59,708 bases of DNA from Syntrophobacteraceae bacterium (lineage in GTDB: Bacteria > Desulfobacterota > Syntrophobacteria > Syntrophobacterales > Syntrophobacteraceae), in contig JALOOX010000010.1 of the NCBI GenBank assembly GCA_025454175.1, positions 1 through 59,708 on the forward strand, in the 5' to 3' direction. Shown piece by piece: positions 17,478-24,812 of the stretch. How positions within the stretch are numbered: the first letter of the stretch is position 1; each line of letters begins with the position of its first letter. The notes below the pieces were generated by a model that saw nothing but the letters and a program-made list of their open reading frames with translations, searched no databases and was not told the DNA's origin. Both the position numbers and the translations under genes were made by a program.

Positions 17478-18518
17478 CTAAACCGTCCTGTACAGGCTGA
17501 GAAGCAATGGGTTACTGCGCACGATGACCGAAGGGCCGCCGGGCACCGTGGTGACGGTCCGCCGGGCGTAGAGCAGCCCCTGGGCCGCGTTCCCGCCCGC
17601 GGGGATGCTCACCGGCGAATCCACCTCGAGGGGGAACACCCCAGCCTCTCCGGCCGGAATGTGCTCGGGGTCGATACCGGTGCCGAAGGGCGTTGCAGCC
17701 ACCGGCGCCCCGGCCTGCCGCCATCCGTCCCGGTCCCAGATCTCCCAGACCAGCTCGACTTCGGCCGAGGGGTCCCCCGCCAGCCACACGCTCGGCGTGA
17801 ACCCGGCAAACCCCGGACTGTCCACATCGAAGCTCAGGGTGTGCGCACACTCCTCCTGGTGGACCCAGCAGAGTGCCGGGGCCCATTGGGGATTCTCGAT
17901 GTCCACGATGCTGGAAGGAACCTTCGGCGGCCGAATGACCCCCGAGAACGTCGCGAAGCGCCCCGCCGAAAACTCACGGGCCTGGTGGCCAAAGGCTCCC
18001 ACCAGCGGGGGCTCGACGCGCAGCTGCGACGGCATGACGGGAGCCAGCGCCATTTCATAGATCACCGACGGCCGGTAGGTGGTATCCCCCTGGGTGGACC
18101 AGATCTGGTTGATCTGCTCGTCGGTGGCGGGGCTGAAGACCACCTGGAGCCTCACCTGCTCGCCGTTGACCCCCACGGTGCCGAGAACCGGCGTCTCCCG
18201 GAAGATGCGCAGCACTTCGCCCAGGATTCTCAAATCGTTTTCGCCGGCGGGCACGCCGTCGTCATCCACGCCGAAGGCGCTGATCATGCAAAAGAGCCGG
18301 ATGCGCCAAGGGTCGTTTGGATGCACGTCGCTGTCGAAGCCTCCGGGCTCGAAACGATAGAAGAAAAGGTTCAGCTTGTGCTGCTCGTCGCCTTCGGGGA
18401 TCTCGCCCGGAGCGCCGATGCTCACGCTGATGTTGTTCGCGGCCGCATTGACGCCGTTGCGAACGAACTGGGCGATGGAAGCACAGATGATGGACAGTGA
18501 AGACTCCGGCAGCGCCAT
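17478..18518 (-). CDS. DUF4255/Pvc16-type tail terminator
   Basis: A 346-residue protein. The first 190 residues match the Pvc16 N-terminal (DUF4255) family: SSLSIICASIAQFVRNGVNA, HKLNLFFYRFEPGG, a DPWRIRLFCMISAFG strand and LGEVLRIFRETPVLG. In Afp16/Pvc16 this protein caps the tube and sheath and fixes particle length. The C-terminal 150 residues form an Ig-like or beta-rich extension not present in minimal homologues (VDIENPQWAPALCWVHQEE, ADPSAEVELVWEIWDRDGW). Its ATG follows GAGGAG and sits next to the stop of the preceding gene. Confidence 0.88.
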   Translation of the reverse strand: MALPESSLSIICASIAQFVRNGVNAAANNISVSIGAPGEIPEGDEQHKLNLFFYRFEPGGFDSDVHPNDPWRIRLFCMISAFGVDDDGVPAGENDLRILGEVLRIFRETPVLGTVGVNGEQVRLQVVFSPATDEQINQIWSTQGDTTYRPSVIYEMALAPVMPSQLRVEPPLVGAFGHQAREFSAGRFATFSGVIRPPKVPSSIVDIENPQWAPALCWVHQEECAHTLSFDVDSPGFAGFTPSVWLAGDPSAEVELVWEIWDRDGWRQAGAPVAATPFGTGIDPEHIPAGEAGVFPLEVDSPVSIPAGGNAAQGLLYARRTVTTVPGGPSVIVRSNPLLLSLYRTV

Positions 18519-18519
18519 G

Positions 18520-19458
18520 CTAGAGACTCCTCAAAAAGTTTCGGCTGGCAAGATCTTCCCCCTGGCCCGTCGAGGCCTTGGGATTTCGGGCTTCGCGGGG
18601 CGATTCCACGATGACGTTGACCTGGCCGATGCGCACCACCGGCAGCCCTCCCCCCGGGCTTGACTCCCCGCGCCGGTGAGCCTCGGCCACTGCCGCGAGC
18701 CGTCTGTGGACGGGCGCCGCCGACTGCGCTTCCACGGACCCCTGAGAGATGGAGACCCGTTCGCCGGGTGTGGCTTCCCGCACCACCATTCGCCCAGAGG
18801 GGGGCCCTGGCTCGAGGGAGTGCTCCATTCCCCCGACCTGCATCCCGGGACGGCTGACGGGCATGTCGGGCGACCGTGAAGGCTCCAGGTGCGGCGGAGT
18901 GCCCGCGACTGGCGCTCCTTCCGGGGCCCCGGGTGCGACGGACACACGATCCGGACCCTGCGAGGGAAGCTGGTGGCCTGCCGGGTCGGAGAAGCCCCGG
19001 ACGGCGTCGGGTCCCGAAGGAGCGGCCTGTACTTGCGCCACGGCAGGGCTTGAGTCCCTATGCTTTCGCTGGACAGCGGGCGGTTCATGTCGAGGAGCAA
19101 TCCGATCCGTCACCGAAGCCGCTGGGGCTGCCTGCACTTCACGCCTGCCCGGTGGGCGCGGTGCTGCTTCGAAGCTAAGCCTCCCGGGCTCGGGTCCAAG
19201 GTTTTCAACCGAGCTCCCACGAGCATGGTCTTCAACCCTCTCGGTCTTCTTTTCCTCGTCGGTTGGGGCTTGCTGCCGCCGGGGAAACCGGACGCGGGAC
19301 TTGTTCGGTTTTGGCTCCGCGGTCGGCCGGGCCACCGCCCCTTCCTGCCCGGGTAGAACGTCCCCGTCCGGCACCCCCGGCCACTGTGCGATCCCGACAT
19401 CGTGCCGCTCCGCAACCCTTCGGCGGCTGTCCCGGATGATGTCCATGAAGAAAGCCAT
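18520..19458 (-). CDS. Disordered Pro/Arg-rich eCIS-locus protein
   Basis: A 312-residue protein with little predicted order: residues about 30-270 are rich in Pro, Gly, Ser, Arg and Glu. Only the ends look conserved: an N-terminal helix (MAFFMDIIRDSRRRVAE) and a C-terminal segment LPVVRIGQVNVIVESPREAR ending in LASRNFLRSL. A strand of the type VxIGxVxV followed by a Pro-rich spacer and a short terminal helix recurs, from memory, in eCIS-associated proteins of unknown role; I could not check this. It is not a typical helical tape measure, though it occupies a possible tape-measure slot. The opposite strand in this stretch is also open, so frame choice rests on operon packing. Confidence 0.6.
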   Translation of the reverse strand: MAFFMDIIRDSRRRVAERHDVGIAQWPGVPDGDVLPGQEGAVARPTAEPKPNKSRVRFPRRQQAPTDEEKKTERVEDHARGSSVENLGPEPGRLSFEAAPRPPGRREVQAAPAASVTDRIAPRHEPPAVQRKHRDSSPAVAQVQAAPSGPDAVRGFSDPAGHQLPSQGPDRVSVAPGAPEGAPVAGTPPHLEPSRSPDMPVSRPGMQVGGMEHSLEPGPPSGRMVVREATPGERVSISQGSVEAQSAAPVHRRLAAVAEAHRRGESSPGGGLPVVRIGQVNVIVESPREARNPKASTGQGEDLASRNFLRSL

Positions 19459-19460
19459 GA

Positions 19461-20306
19461 TCAGCCCACCTCCAGAAACGGTCTGGCACCGTGCATCCCA
19501 CGGGTCCGGTCGATGAGATTGAGGTAAAGCCGGCGACGGGAGCGCGGCAGGTCGAGGATATCCCCCTCACTCCAGTGGTACCAGAAGGCGAGCTGGTGGA
19601 TCTCGGAGAAGAGCTCGCCGACGGGCCTTTCGAGGCACGCATAGGGAGCGATGGGAACCTTGTTCTCTCTTTGGCAGTGGGGGCACGTGACGAGCAGGCT
19701 CGACGCCACCTCGGGGGCCATGGCCTCGACCCTGGCCTCGATGGAGGTCACCTCGTTCTCGCTCAGCGCGGACACGTCCACGCCGGTGGTTCCATTTTCC
19801 GCATCCGCCGCCGACGTGATGCGCTCGAGCAGAGCCCGAAGTGCCAGGTCGTCGTCTTCAATGCCGGCAAGGATTTCCTGGTCGGCGCCCGTGGGCACCC
19901 GAACCCGGATCAGTCCAAGGCTCGTTTCCAGGGCGGCTTCGGGGTACCCTTCGCCGGCGGGCTTCACCGGCAGCTCCGAATGGCGCACGGGCACGTCGAG
20001 CTTCTCGCGGCATTCGGGGCACTCCGCCGTCAGCCAGAACATCCGGTCATCGATGTGAGCCGCCAGTCTCCGCATGAGAAACTGGCGGTCCCCGACGCTC
20101 AAGCTCCGGACCCGGTCCATGCTCACGCCGTTTTCGTCGCCGAGGAGATCGAGGGCCGCGCACAGCACGGCGGTCACCCTTTCCGGATGACTGCGCGCCG
20201 ACCAGCCGCTCTCGCCGAGAGTCAGCTCCAGCCTGCCCGTCACCGGCTTGAATCGGAAGGATCGATGGAGCACGCCTCCCCACGGGAGACCTCCGGGAAG
20301 CTCCAT
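19461..20306 (-). CDS. eCIS-locus protein with two zinc-knuckle motifs, possibly T4 baseplate hub-chaperone-like
   Basis: A 281-residue protein with two CxxC pairs, CPEC near residue 94 and CPHC near residue 215. Each is followed by a strand of form (K/E)xxVP (CPECREKLDVP; CPHCQRENKVP), suggesting one zinc site built from two ribbons. An LSVGDRQFLMRRLAAHI helix precedes the first pair. The C-terminus (ELFSEIHQLAFWYHWSEGDI, then LPRSRRRLYLNLIDR) resembles T4-family baseplate hub chaperones annotated in contractile-tail loci. It lies between tube and terminator genes. A chaperone role is inference from context; the ribosome site GAGGTG is clear. Confidence 0.65.
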   Translation of the reverse strand: MELPGGLPWGGVLHRSFRFKPVTGRLELTLGESGWSARSHPERVTAVLCAALDLLGDENGVSMDRVRSLSVGDRQFLMRRLAAHIDDRMFWLTAECPECREKLDVPVRHSELPVKPAGEGYPEAALETSLGLIRVRVPTGADQEILAGIEDDDLALRALLERITSAADAENGTTGVDVSALSENEVTSIEARVEAMAPEVASSLLVTCPHCQRENKVPIAPYACLERPVGELFSEIHQLAFWYHWSEGDILDLPRSRRRLYLNLIDRTRGMHGARPFLEVG

Positions 20307-20399
20307 GGGCTCACCTCGAGTTTGAGCTCAAACCATTCCGGACACCCCACCGGGTTTCAAAACACCCAGACCCATGGGCCGCGCTTCATCGGGGTGAAA

Positions 20400-20450
20400 G
20401 TGCCTCATTCCCCTCTTCGCGCCCTTTGCGCCGTTGCGGTGAAATGCCTT
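20400..20450. repeat. Half copy of the CACCGC(A)AAGGCGCAAAG intergenic repeat
   Basis: The 170-bp gap between the tube gene and the zinc-knuckle gene contains, read on the minus strand, TTTCACCGCAACGGCGCAAA followed by GGGCGCGAAGAGG. This is one arm of the larger inverted repeat seen at 31981-32072. No internal promoter or T-run terminator was recognised here. Confidence 0.45.
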
Positions 20451-20477
20451 TGGTCGTTCGGTCCGATCCCCTCAACC

Positions 20478-20987
20478 TCAGCTCTCGGTGGGCTCGGTGA
20501 CGCTGGTGTCGCGCTCCCAGCCCTCGTGCTGCAGCGTGATGGTCTGGATGCCCACGGCGTTCATGGTGCCGGCATCGAATTCGGGCAGCGCCTGGAACTC
20601 CGAGACCCACGCCCGGAAAAGCTTGTACGAGATGGCGATGGTGCCCTGGAGGTTGAGGATGTTGATCACGATGTCCTTGCGGTAATTGACCAGGGACATG
20701 GCGGCATTGCCCTGGATGTTGTTGACCAGGTTGGCCCAGTTCTCGAAAACCGGGTCATGGGTGAGCCCCTGCTCGAGAGTGACGGGCTCGTAGCTGGTGC
20801 CGCCGGGCATGACCCGCTCGTGGGCGGGGTCTCCGGCCGAGCGCCATTTCACGGCCTCGGTGCTCTTTTTCAGGACGCTCATCTTCTTGAGCCCGGCCAC
20901 GGGCCGTCCATCGATCACCACCTGGAACATGAAGGTGCGGTAGGGGTCGTACCGGTGGGCATTGACGGGAAACATGGGAGCAGCCAT
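20478..20987 (-). CDS. eCIS inner tube protein (Afp1/5, gp19/Hcp-like)
   Basis: A 169-residue protein of the size of contractile-tail tube proteins. Motifs include DPYRTFMFQVVIDGRPVAGL, a KSTEAVKWRSAGDPAHERVM segment, the YEPVTLEQGLTHDPVFENWA helix and an IQTITLQHEGWER final strand, all typical of the gp19-type tube family of eCIS. Tube hexamers stack inside the sheath and carry cargo. Only one tube gene is present, while Afp and PVC carry two. A perfect GGAGG precedes the ATG. Confidence 0.92.
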   Translation of the reverse strand: MAAPMFPVNAHRYDPYRTFMFQVVIDGRPVAGLKKMSVLKKSTEAVKWRSAGDPAHERVMPGGTSYEPVTLEQGLTHDPVFENWANLVNNIQGNAAMSLVNYRKDIVINILNLQGTIAISYKLFRAWVSEFQALPEFDAGTMNAVGIQTITLQHEGWERDTSVTEPTES

Positions 20988-21026
20988 GTGTTGTCCTCCT
21001 CCGTAAGGGTGTATGCCTCTGCCGAT

Positions 21027-23369
21027 TTATTGCTCGCCCACCTTCTGCTGAATGCGCACGATGACGAATTCGGCGGGCTTGAGGGGTGCGAAGCCGACGA
21101 TGACGATCACCTGCCCCCGGTCGATATCCCCCTGGGTCATGGTGTCACCCAGACCGCAGCGCACGAAATAGGCGTCGTTGGCGGTCTTGCCCTGGAAGGC
21201 CCCGGCCCGGAAAAGGCCGTTCATGAACGAGCCGATGTTGCCGCGCAGGGCTCCCCAAAGGGGGTGGTCGTTGGGCTCGAAGACGGCCCACTGGATTCCC
21301 TGGTAGATGCTCTCCTCGATGAAGATGGCCGTCCGCCTCACGGGAACGTATCGCCATTCGGGATTGGCCTTGGTGGCGAGGGTCCGGCTCCCCCAGATGA
21401 CGGCACCGTAGCTCGGCAGCTTTCGGTAGCAGTTCACTCCCAGGGGGTTCAGCTGGCCTTGCTCGAGATCCTCCACCGTGTACTCCAGGTCGGCGGCGCC
21501 GATGAGCTGTGCCTCCACGCCGGCGGGGGCTTTCCACACGCCGCGCCTCGAATCGATCTTGGCCCACATCCCGGCGGCGAAGGCCGAGGGCGCGATGGTC
21601 ACGGTCTTGGCGGCATTGGGGTTGGTGTCCACATTGTAGAGAGGGTTGGCCACCCTGACCCAGGGATAGTAGAGGGCGGAGTAGGTTGAAGTGGGCAGCC
21701 CCAGCTGGTTCACCTTGGCCGCCTGGTCCAGCTCGAACCCCTGGGGCGGGTCCACGATGAGGATTCGGTTCTTCATGGCCTCGCAGTGGGCGAGACTCTG
21801 GTCGATGATGGGACGCGCCCCCGTTGCGGGCCAGGGCTGGCCCGGAAGCACCAGGATGCTCGCATCCCGCACCTTGCGCAGGACATTGGCGTAAAAATTC
21901 GCATAGTCATTGGCGGTGGGGCCCGTGGCGACGCCGCCCAGCAGCTGCACCCCCTGGGACAGCGTCCCGAGGCTCTGGACCGGGATCACCCTGGCCGTCC
22001 CCTGCTCCATCTGACGGCCGGGGACCTCGACGGGCGAATCCGCCGCATTGAGCCCCAAAAAGTCCGCCAGGGGCCCGTCGCTCACCGTGAGGCCCGAGCG
22101 CCGCACGCTGCTGCTGCCCGAAGTGAGCACGAACCTTCGGTCTGCCGTGTATTCACATTCGAAATCCTTGTAGGAGGGAATGTTGAGGTCCACGGCGCGT
22201 ACCGCGTTCTGAATGGCCAGGGCGACGGCTCCGCCGTCGGCGGCGTTGTCCCCGGCGAGCCCCAGATCCGCGGTCTGAAGCGTGATGGTGATGCTGCCGC
22301 GACGGTCGATGTCCAGGGTCAGGCTGGTGCCGGCCAGGCTCGGAATGCCCGTGGCCGAGCTGCTGAAGAGCGTTGCCGCGCTGGCCACGGCCGCTCCCGT
22401 GAGGACCGCCGTCTGCGAAGGATCCAATCCGAGGATCTCGGCCAGATCCCCGCCGTACACCTCGAGGGAAGCGTTGCTGTCGTCTTCGGCGCTGGTCAGC
22501 ACGAAGCGCCGGGTACCGGCCGAATACGCGCAGGTGAATGTCTGGTAGCCACTCGCCGTCCCCAGGGCCCGCACCGCCGCCTGTATGGCCTGAGCCACCA
22601 CGGCGCCGTCGGCGGCGTGGTCGGCCGTGAGGCCCGCCGGAGTGACGGTGATCTGGTCGGCGCCCATGTTGTTGATATTCAGCGTAAGGGTCATGGGGGC
22701 CGTGACGCCGGTGGTGAAATGGTTGGCGGCCGTGGGCAGCTGGGCACCCGTCAGGGTCGCGGCCTGGTACTGCTCCCCGGCGTCCTCCGGGTCCGCCGCC
22801 GCCCCCAGGGAAAGCTCGACGATGGAGGAGTTGCCGTTCACCCGGGTCAGGGCGTAATCGTCGTCTTCAGCCACCATGGTCAGGTTGGCGAAGGTTTCAT
22901 CAACGACGAGCTTCCCATCCTTGCGATGTCCCACCAGAAGCGTGAAAGAGAGCGCATCCGGGTCCGGTTTCACGACCTGGACGTACACCCCGTTGCCCCA
23001 CTCCCCTTCGCTGGTTGCATTGACAAGGAGCACCGGTGCTGCCGTCGGTCCTCCGCCGGCCGCTCCCTGACCGTTCACGGATGCCGTTGCCGCGGCAGAG
23101 CCCGCGCCCACCAGGCGGCAAATGTAGGCGGCCCCGCCACCGTTGAGATAAAACGCCTGGACCGCCAGTCCCATGTGATCGCGCTCACTGGTGATGCTCC
23201 CGAATCGGGAGGCATAGTCGTCCCATTTGCCGATCAATGTTGCCGCGCCCGCGGGACCTCGATTGGCCGCTCCAACAAAGGCCGTCACCGAAGTCGAGAC
23301 GCCCTCGATGGGTTTGGCGCCACTGGGGATTTCCTCGATGTAAACTCCCGGGTGTAAGTAACTGGCCAT
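21027..23369 (-). CDS. eCIS contractile sheath protein with a duplicated inserted domain
   Basis: A 780-residue protein, first gene of the run. The N-terminus (SYLHPGVYIEEIPSGAKPIE, then TSVTAFVGAANRGP) and C-terminus (YVPVRRTAIFIEESIYQGIQ, WAVFEPND, then PLKPAEFVIVRIQQKVGE) are diagnostic of the tail sheath family. Many eCIS sheaths are roughly 350-500 residues. The excess is an insert with two similar units, about 225-318 and 346-441. Each runs from a TLxI(N/D) strand through DxAADG(A/G)xVAxAIQxAVRA to RRFVLTS and (A/D)xLGL. These probably decorate the outer sheath surface. Only one sheath gene is present. GGAGG lies 7 bases before the ATG. Confidence 0.93.
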   Translation of the reverse strand: MASYLHPGVYIEEIPSGAKPIEGVSTSVTAFVGAANRGPAGAATLIGKWDDYASRFGSITSERDHMGLAVQAFYLNGGGAAYICRLVGAGSAAATASVNGQGAAGGGPTAAPVLLVNATSEGEWGNGVYVQVVKPDPDALSFTLLVGHRKDGKLVVDETFANLTMVAEDDDYALTRVNGNSSIVELSLGAAADPEDAGEQYQAATLTGAQLPTAANHFTTGVTAPMTLTLNINNMGADQITVTPAGLTADHAADGAVVAQAIQAAVRALGTASGYQTFTCAYSAGTRRFVLTSAEDDSNASLEVYGGDLAEILGLDPSQTAVLTGAAVASAATLFSSSATGIPSLAGTSLTLDIDRRGSITITLQTADLGLAGDNAADGGAVALAIQNAVRAVDLNIPSYKDFECEYTADRRFVLTSGSSSVRRSGLTVSDGPLADFLGLNAADSPVEVPGRQMEQGTARVIPVQSLGTLSQGVQLLGGVATGPTANDYANFYANVLRKVRDASILVLPGQPWPATGARPIIDQSLAHCEAMKNRILIVDPPQGFELDQAAKVNQLGLPTSTYSALYYPWVRVANPLYNVDTNPNAAKTVTIAPSAFAAGMWAKIDSRRGVWKAPAGVEAQLIGAADLEYTVEDLEQGQLNPLGVNCYRKLPSYGAVIWGSRTLATKANPEWRYVPVRRTAIFIEESIYQGIQWAVFEPNDHPLWGALRGNIGSFMNGLFRAGAFQGKTANDAYFVRCGLGDTMTQGDIDRGQVIVIVGFAPLKPAEFVIVRIQQKVGEQ

Positions 23370-24060
23370 TGGTCACTCCTCCAAGCAACACGTTTGTCCG
23401 GTGCGCCTCGACGATGACGTCCACCCAACGCGTTCAGGTGTGCCCTCGCCATGCTCTCCCTGGGGCTGAAGCGCTCACCATTCAACCTTTCGCCAACACC
23501 TGAATCCCTCACGCTGATCAAAACTGGAGATGAAGCTGCCCATGGCTTGCGGAATCCGCCTCCGTGAAAGGAGCCCAGCCAATCAGGGCGTATGAATACA
23601 CGTTGGAATCAAGACTCCTCGGTGAGCTCCTCCGGAGCCCGTTCATGCAATCCTCAGGATGACAGAGAACGCTCTGGAACGGGGAATACGATCACGAGCC
23701 TGGAGCGGGCAGGCCATCCCACCTCTTTGGGGCCTCACTGGTTTTTGTCGAAATCCATACTCAAGAAGGGCATGATGCCCTGTGGTCAGCTGATGAAGCA
23801 TGGAGCTAAACTGGAGAAATCGGAATTCAACTGATATGTGGATTGAAAGTGCTTGATCTCGTAGTTGTTTCGTGAACTGGCGGACAATAAGTATTTTCTG
23901 ATTGGGCTTTTCGTATCACAGCCAAAATTGGGAAGTCAAGGGAATATTAGCCCCCCATGCTCCCTCGGGTCACCCGAAACCATGAAAAGGCCTCGAACAA
24001 CTGTCTTTAACTCTAAACTTGAAACCTTAAACTTGAAACTCTGCGTGGCAGCGCCCGCCG
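23370..24060. other. 690-bp non-coding stretch upstream of the eCIS genes
   Basis: No convincing gene was found on either strand; an 80-codon open frame at 23592-23834 has no family-like sequence or ribosome site. The eCIS promoter should lie here, reading leftward, but no clear sigma-70 or sigma-54 element could be assigned by eye. The right-hand 100 bases hold copy C of the composite repeat. Confidence 0.5.
23945..24060 (-). repeat. Dispersed composite intergenic repeat, copy C (reverse orientation)
   Basis: Read on the minus strand: GGCGCTGCCACGCAGAG, GTTTCAAGTTTAAGGTTTC, then CTTTTCATGGTTTCGGGTG and a GGAGCATGGGG tail. The order and spacing match copy A at 1762-1880, including the GGCGCTGC lead-in. 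Copies A and C therefore bracket the eCIS genes in opposite orientations. Confidence 0.65.
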
Positions 24061-24675
24061 TCACCCCAGAAGCCTCAGAAGGTTTCTTCCGAGGATCCGG
24101 CACGTCCGAACCGTCAGTCCATCCTCCATGACTCCCTTCCTCCACCGGATTTCCTCTCCTTCCAGTGAGTCGTAAAGCGTTCCCATGGGGCCCAGGTTGT
24201 AGACTCCCGACCGCGGATCCCTGGCTTCAATCACCCGAAGCCCATGGTGTTGGAGGAAGCGCTCCAAAATGAGCTGCGTCATCTCCTGGCCCCCGTTCCT
24301 CAGCCCCGCATGGGTGACGGCGGCTCCCAGCTTGCCATCCAGCACGTTCTCCCGCATGTGCATCCAGCGGGTTCGATCCATCAAGGCCTTGAGGCGGCTG
24401 GTCACATTCCCGAAGTAAACCGGAGAGCCCAGGATGATGGCGTCGGACGCCGACATCCTTTCGGCCACCATGGCGACGTCGTCATCCTGGATGCGGCATT
24501 CGGTCTTTCTCAGGCAGTGGTTGCAGGCCGTGCAATACTCGATGCGAAGATCGGAAATCTCCAGCAGCTCCGTCCGCGCCCCTCCCTGTTCCAGCTCCTC
24601 CAGGACCAGCCTCAGCATGGTAGCCGTGTTCTTGCCCCTGCGATGACTTCCGTTGATGGCGAGCGCTCTCATCAT
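24061..24675 (-). CDS. Flavodoxin-fold NADPH-dependent FMN reductase/iron-sulfur flavoprotein-like protein
   Basis: A 204-residue protein beginning with the flavodoxin-like beta-alpha element RALAINGSHRRGKNTATML. Residues about 48-60 carry CTACNHCLRKTEC, the compact CxxCxxCx5C motif that binds a [4Fe-4S] cluster in archaeal-type iron-sulfur flavoproteins (Isf). The FMN-loop segment GSPVYFGNVTSRLKALMDR is intact. Such enzymes carry out electron transfer to quinones, O2 or H2O2 in anaerobes; the substrate here is unknown. GGAGGG precedes two adjacent ATGs (24675 and 24672), and the second has the better spacing. Confidence 0.85.
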   Translation of the reverse strand: MMRALAINGSHRRGKNTATMLRLVLEELEQGGARTELLEISDLRIEYCTACNHCLRKTECRIQDDDVAMVAERMSASDAIILGSPVYFGNVTSRLKALMDRTRWMHMRENVLDGKLGAAVTHAGLRNGGQEMTQLILERFLQHHGLRVIEARDPRSGVYNLGPMGTLYDSLEGEEIRWRKGVMEDGLTVRTCRILGRNLLRLLG

Positions 24676-24716
24676 GACCCTCCGTCGTCTGCTCTTCGCG
24701 CCTTTCAGCTGTTCAG

Positions 24717-24746
24717 CCGGCTCCCAAGCTCGAGCTTGGGAGCCGG
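24717..24746. repeat. Perfect 30-bp palindrome, CTCCCAAGCTCGAGCTTGGGAG core
   Basis: CCGGCTCCCAAGCTC is followed by its exact complement. The inner 22 bases are the same as the core of the palindrome at 369-400, while the outer bases differ yet still pair. Compensated arms around a fixed core suggest a mobile or structured repeat family. Confidence 0.65.
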
Positions 24747-24812
24747 CGATGCTGTCGGCTTACGGCCTTTGACCTGAAACCAGAAAGGTGCCAACGGCAT
24801 TGTCCCGCGACC

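Noticed and set aside
23592..23834. 80-codon open frame upstream of the sheath gene
   Set aside because: No ribosome site, no family-like sequence, and it lies among repeat fragments such as GGATGACAGAG.
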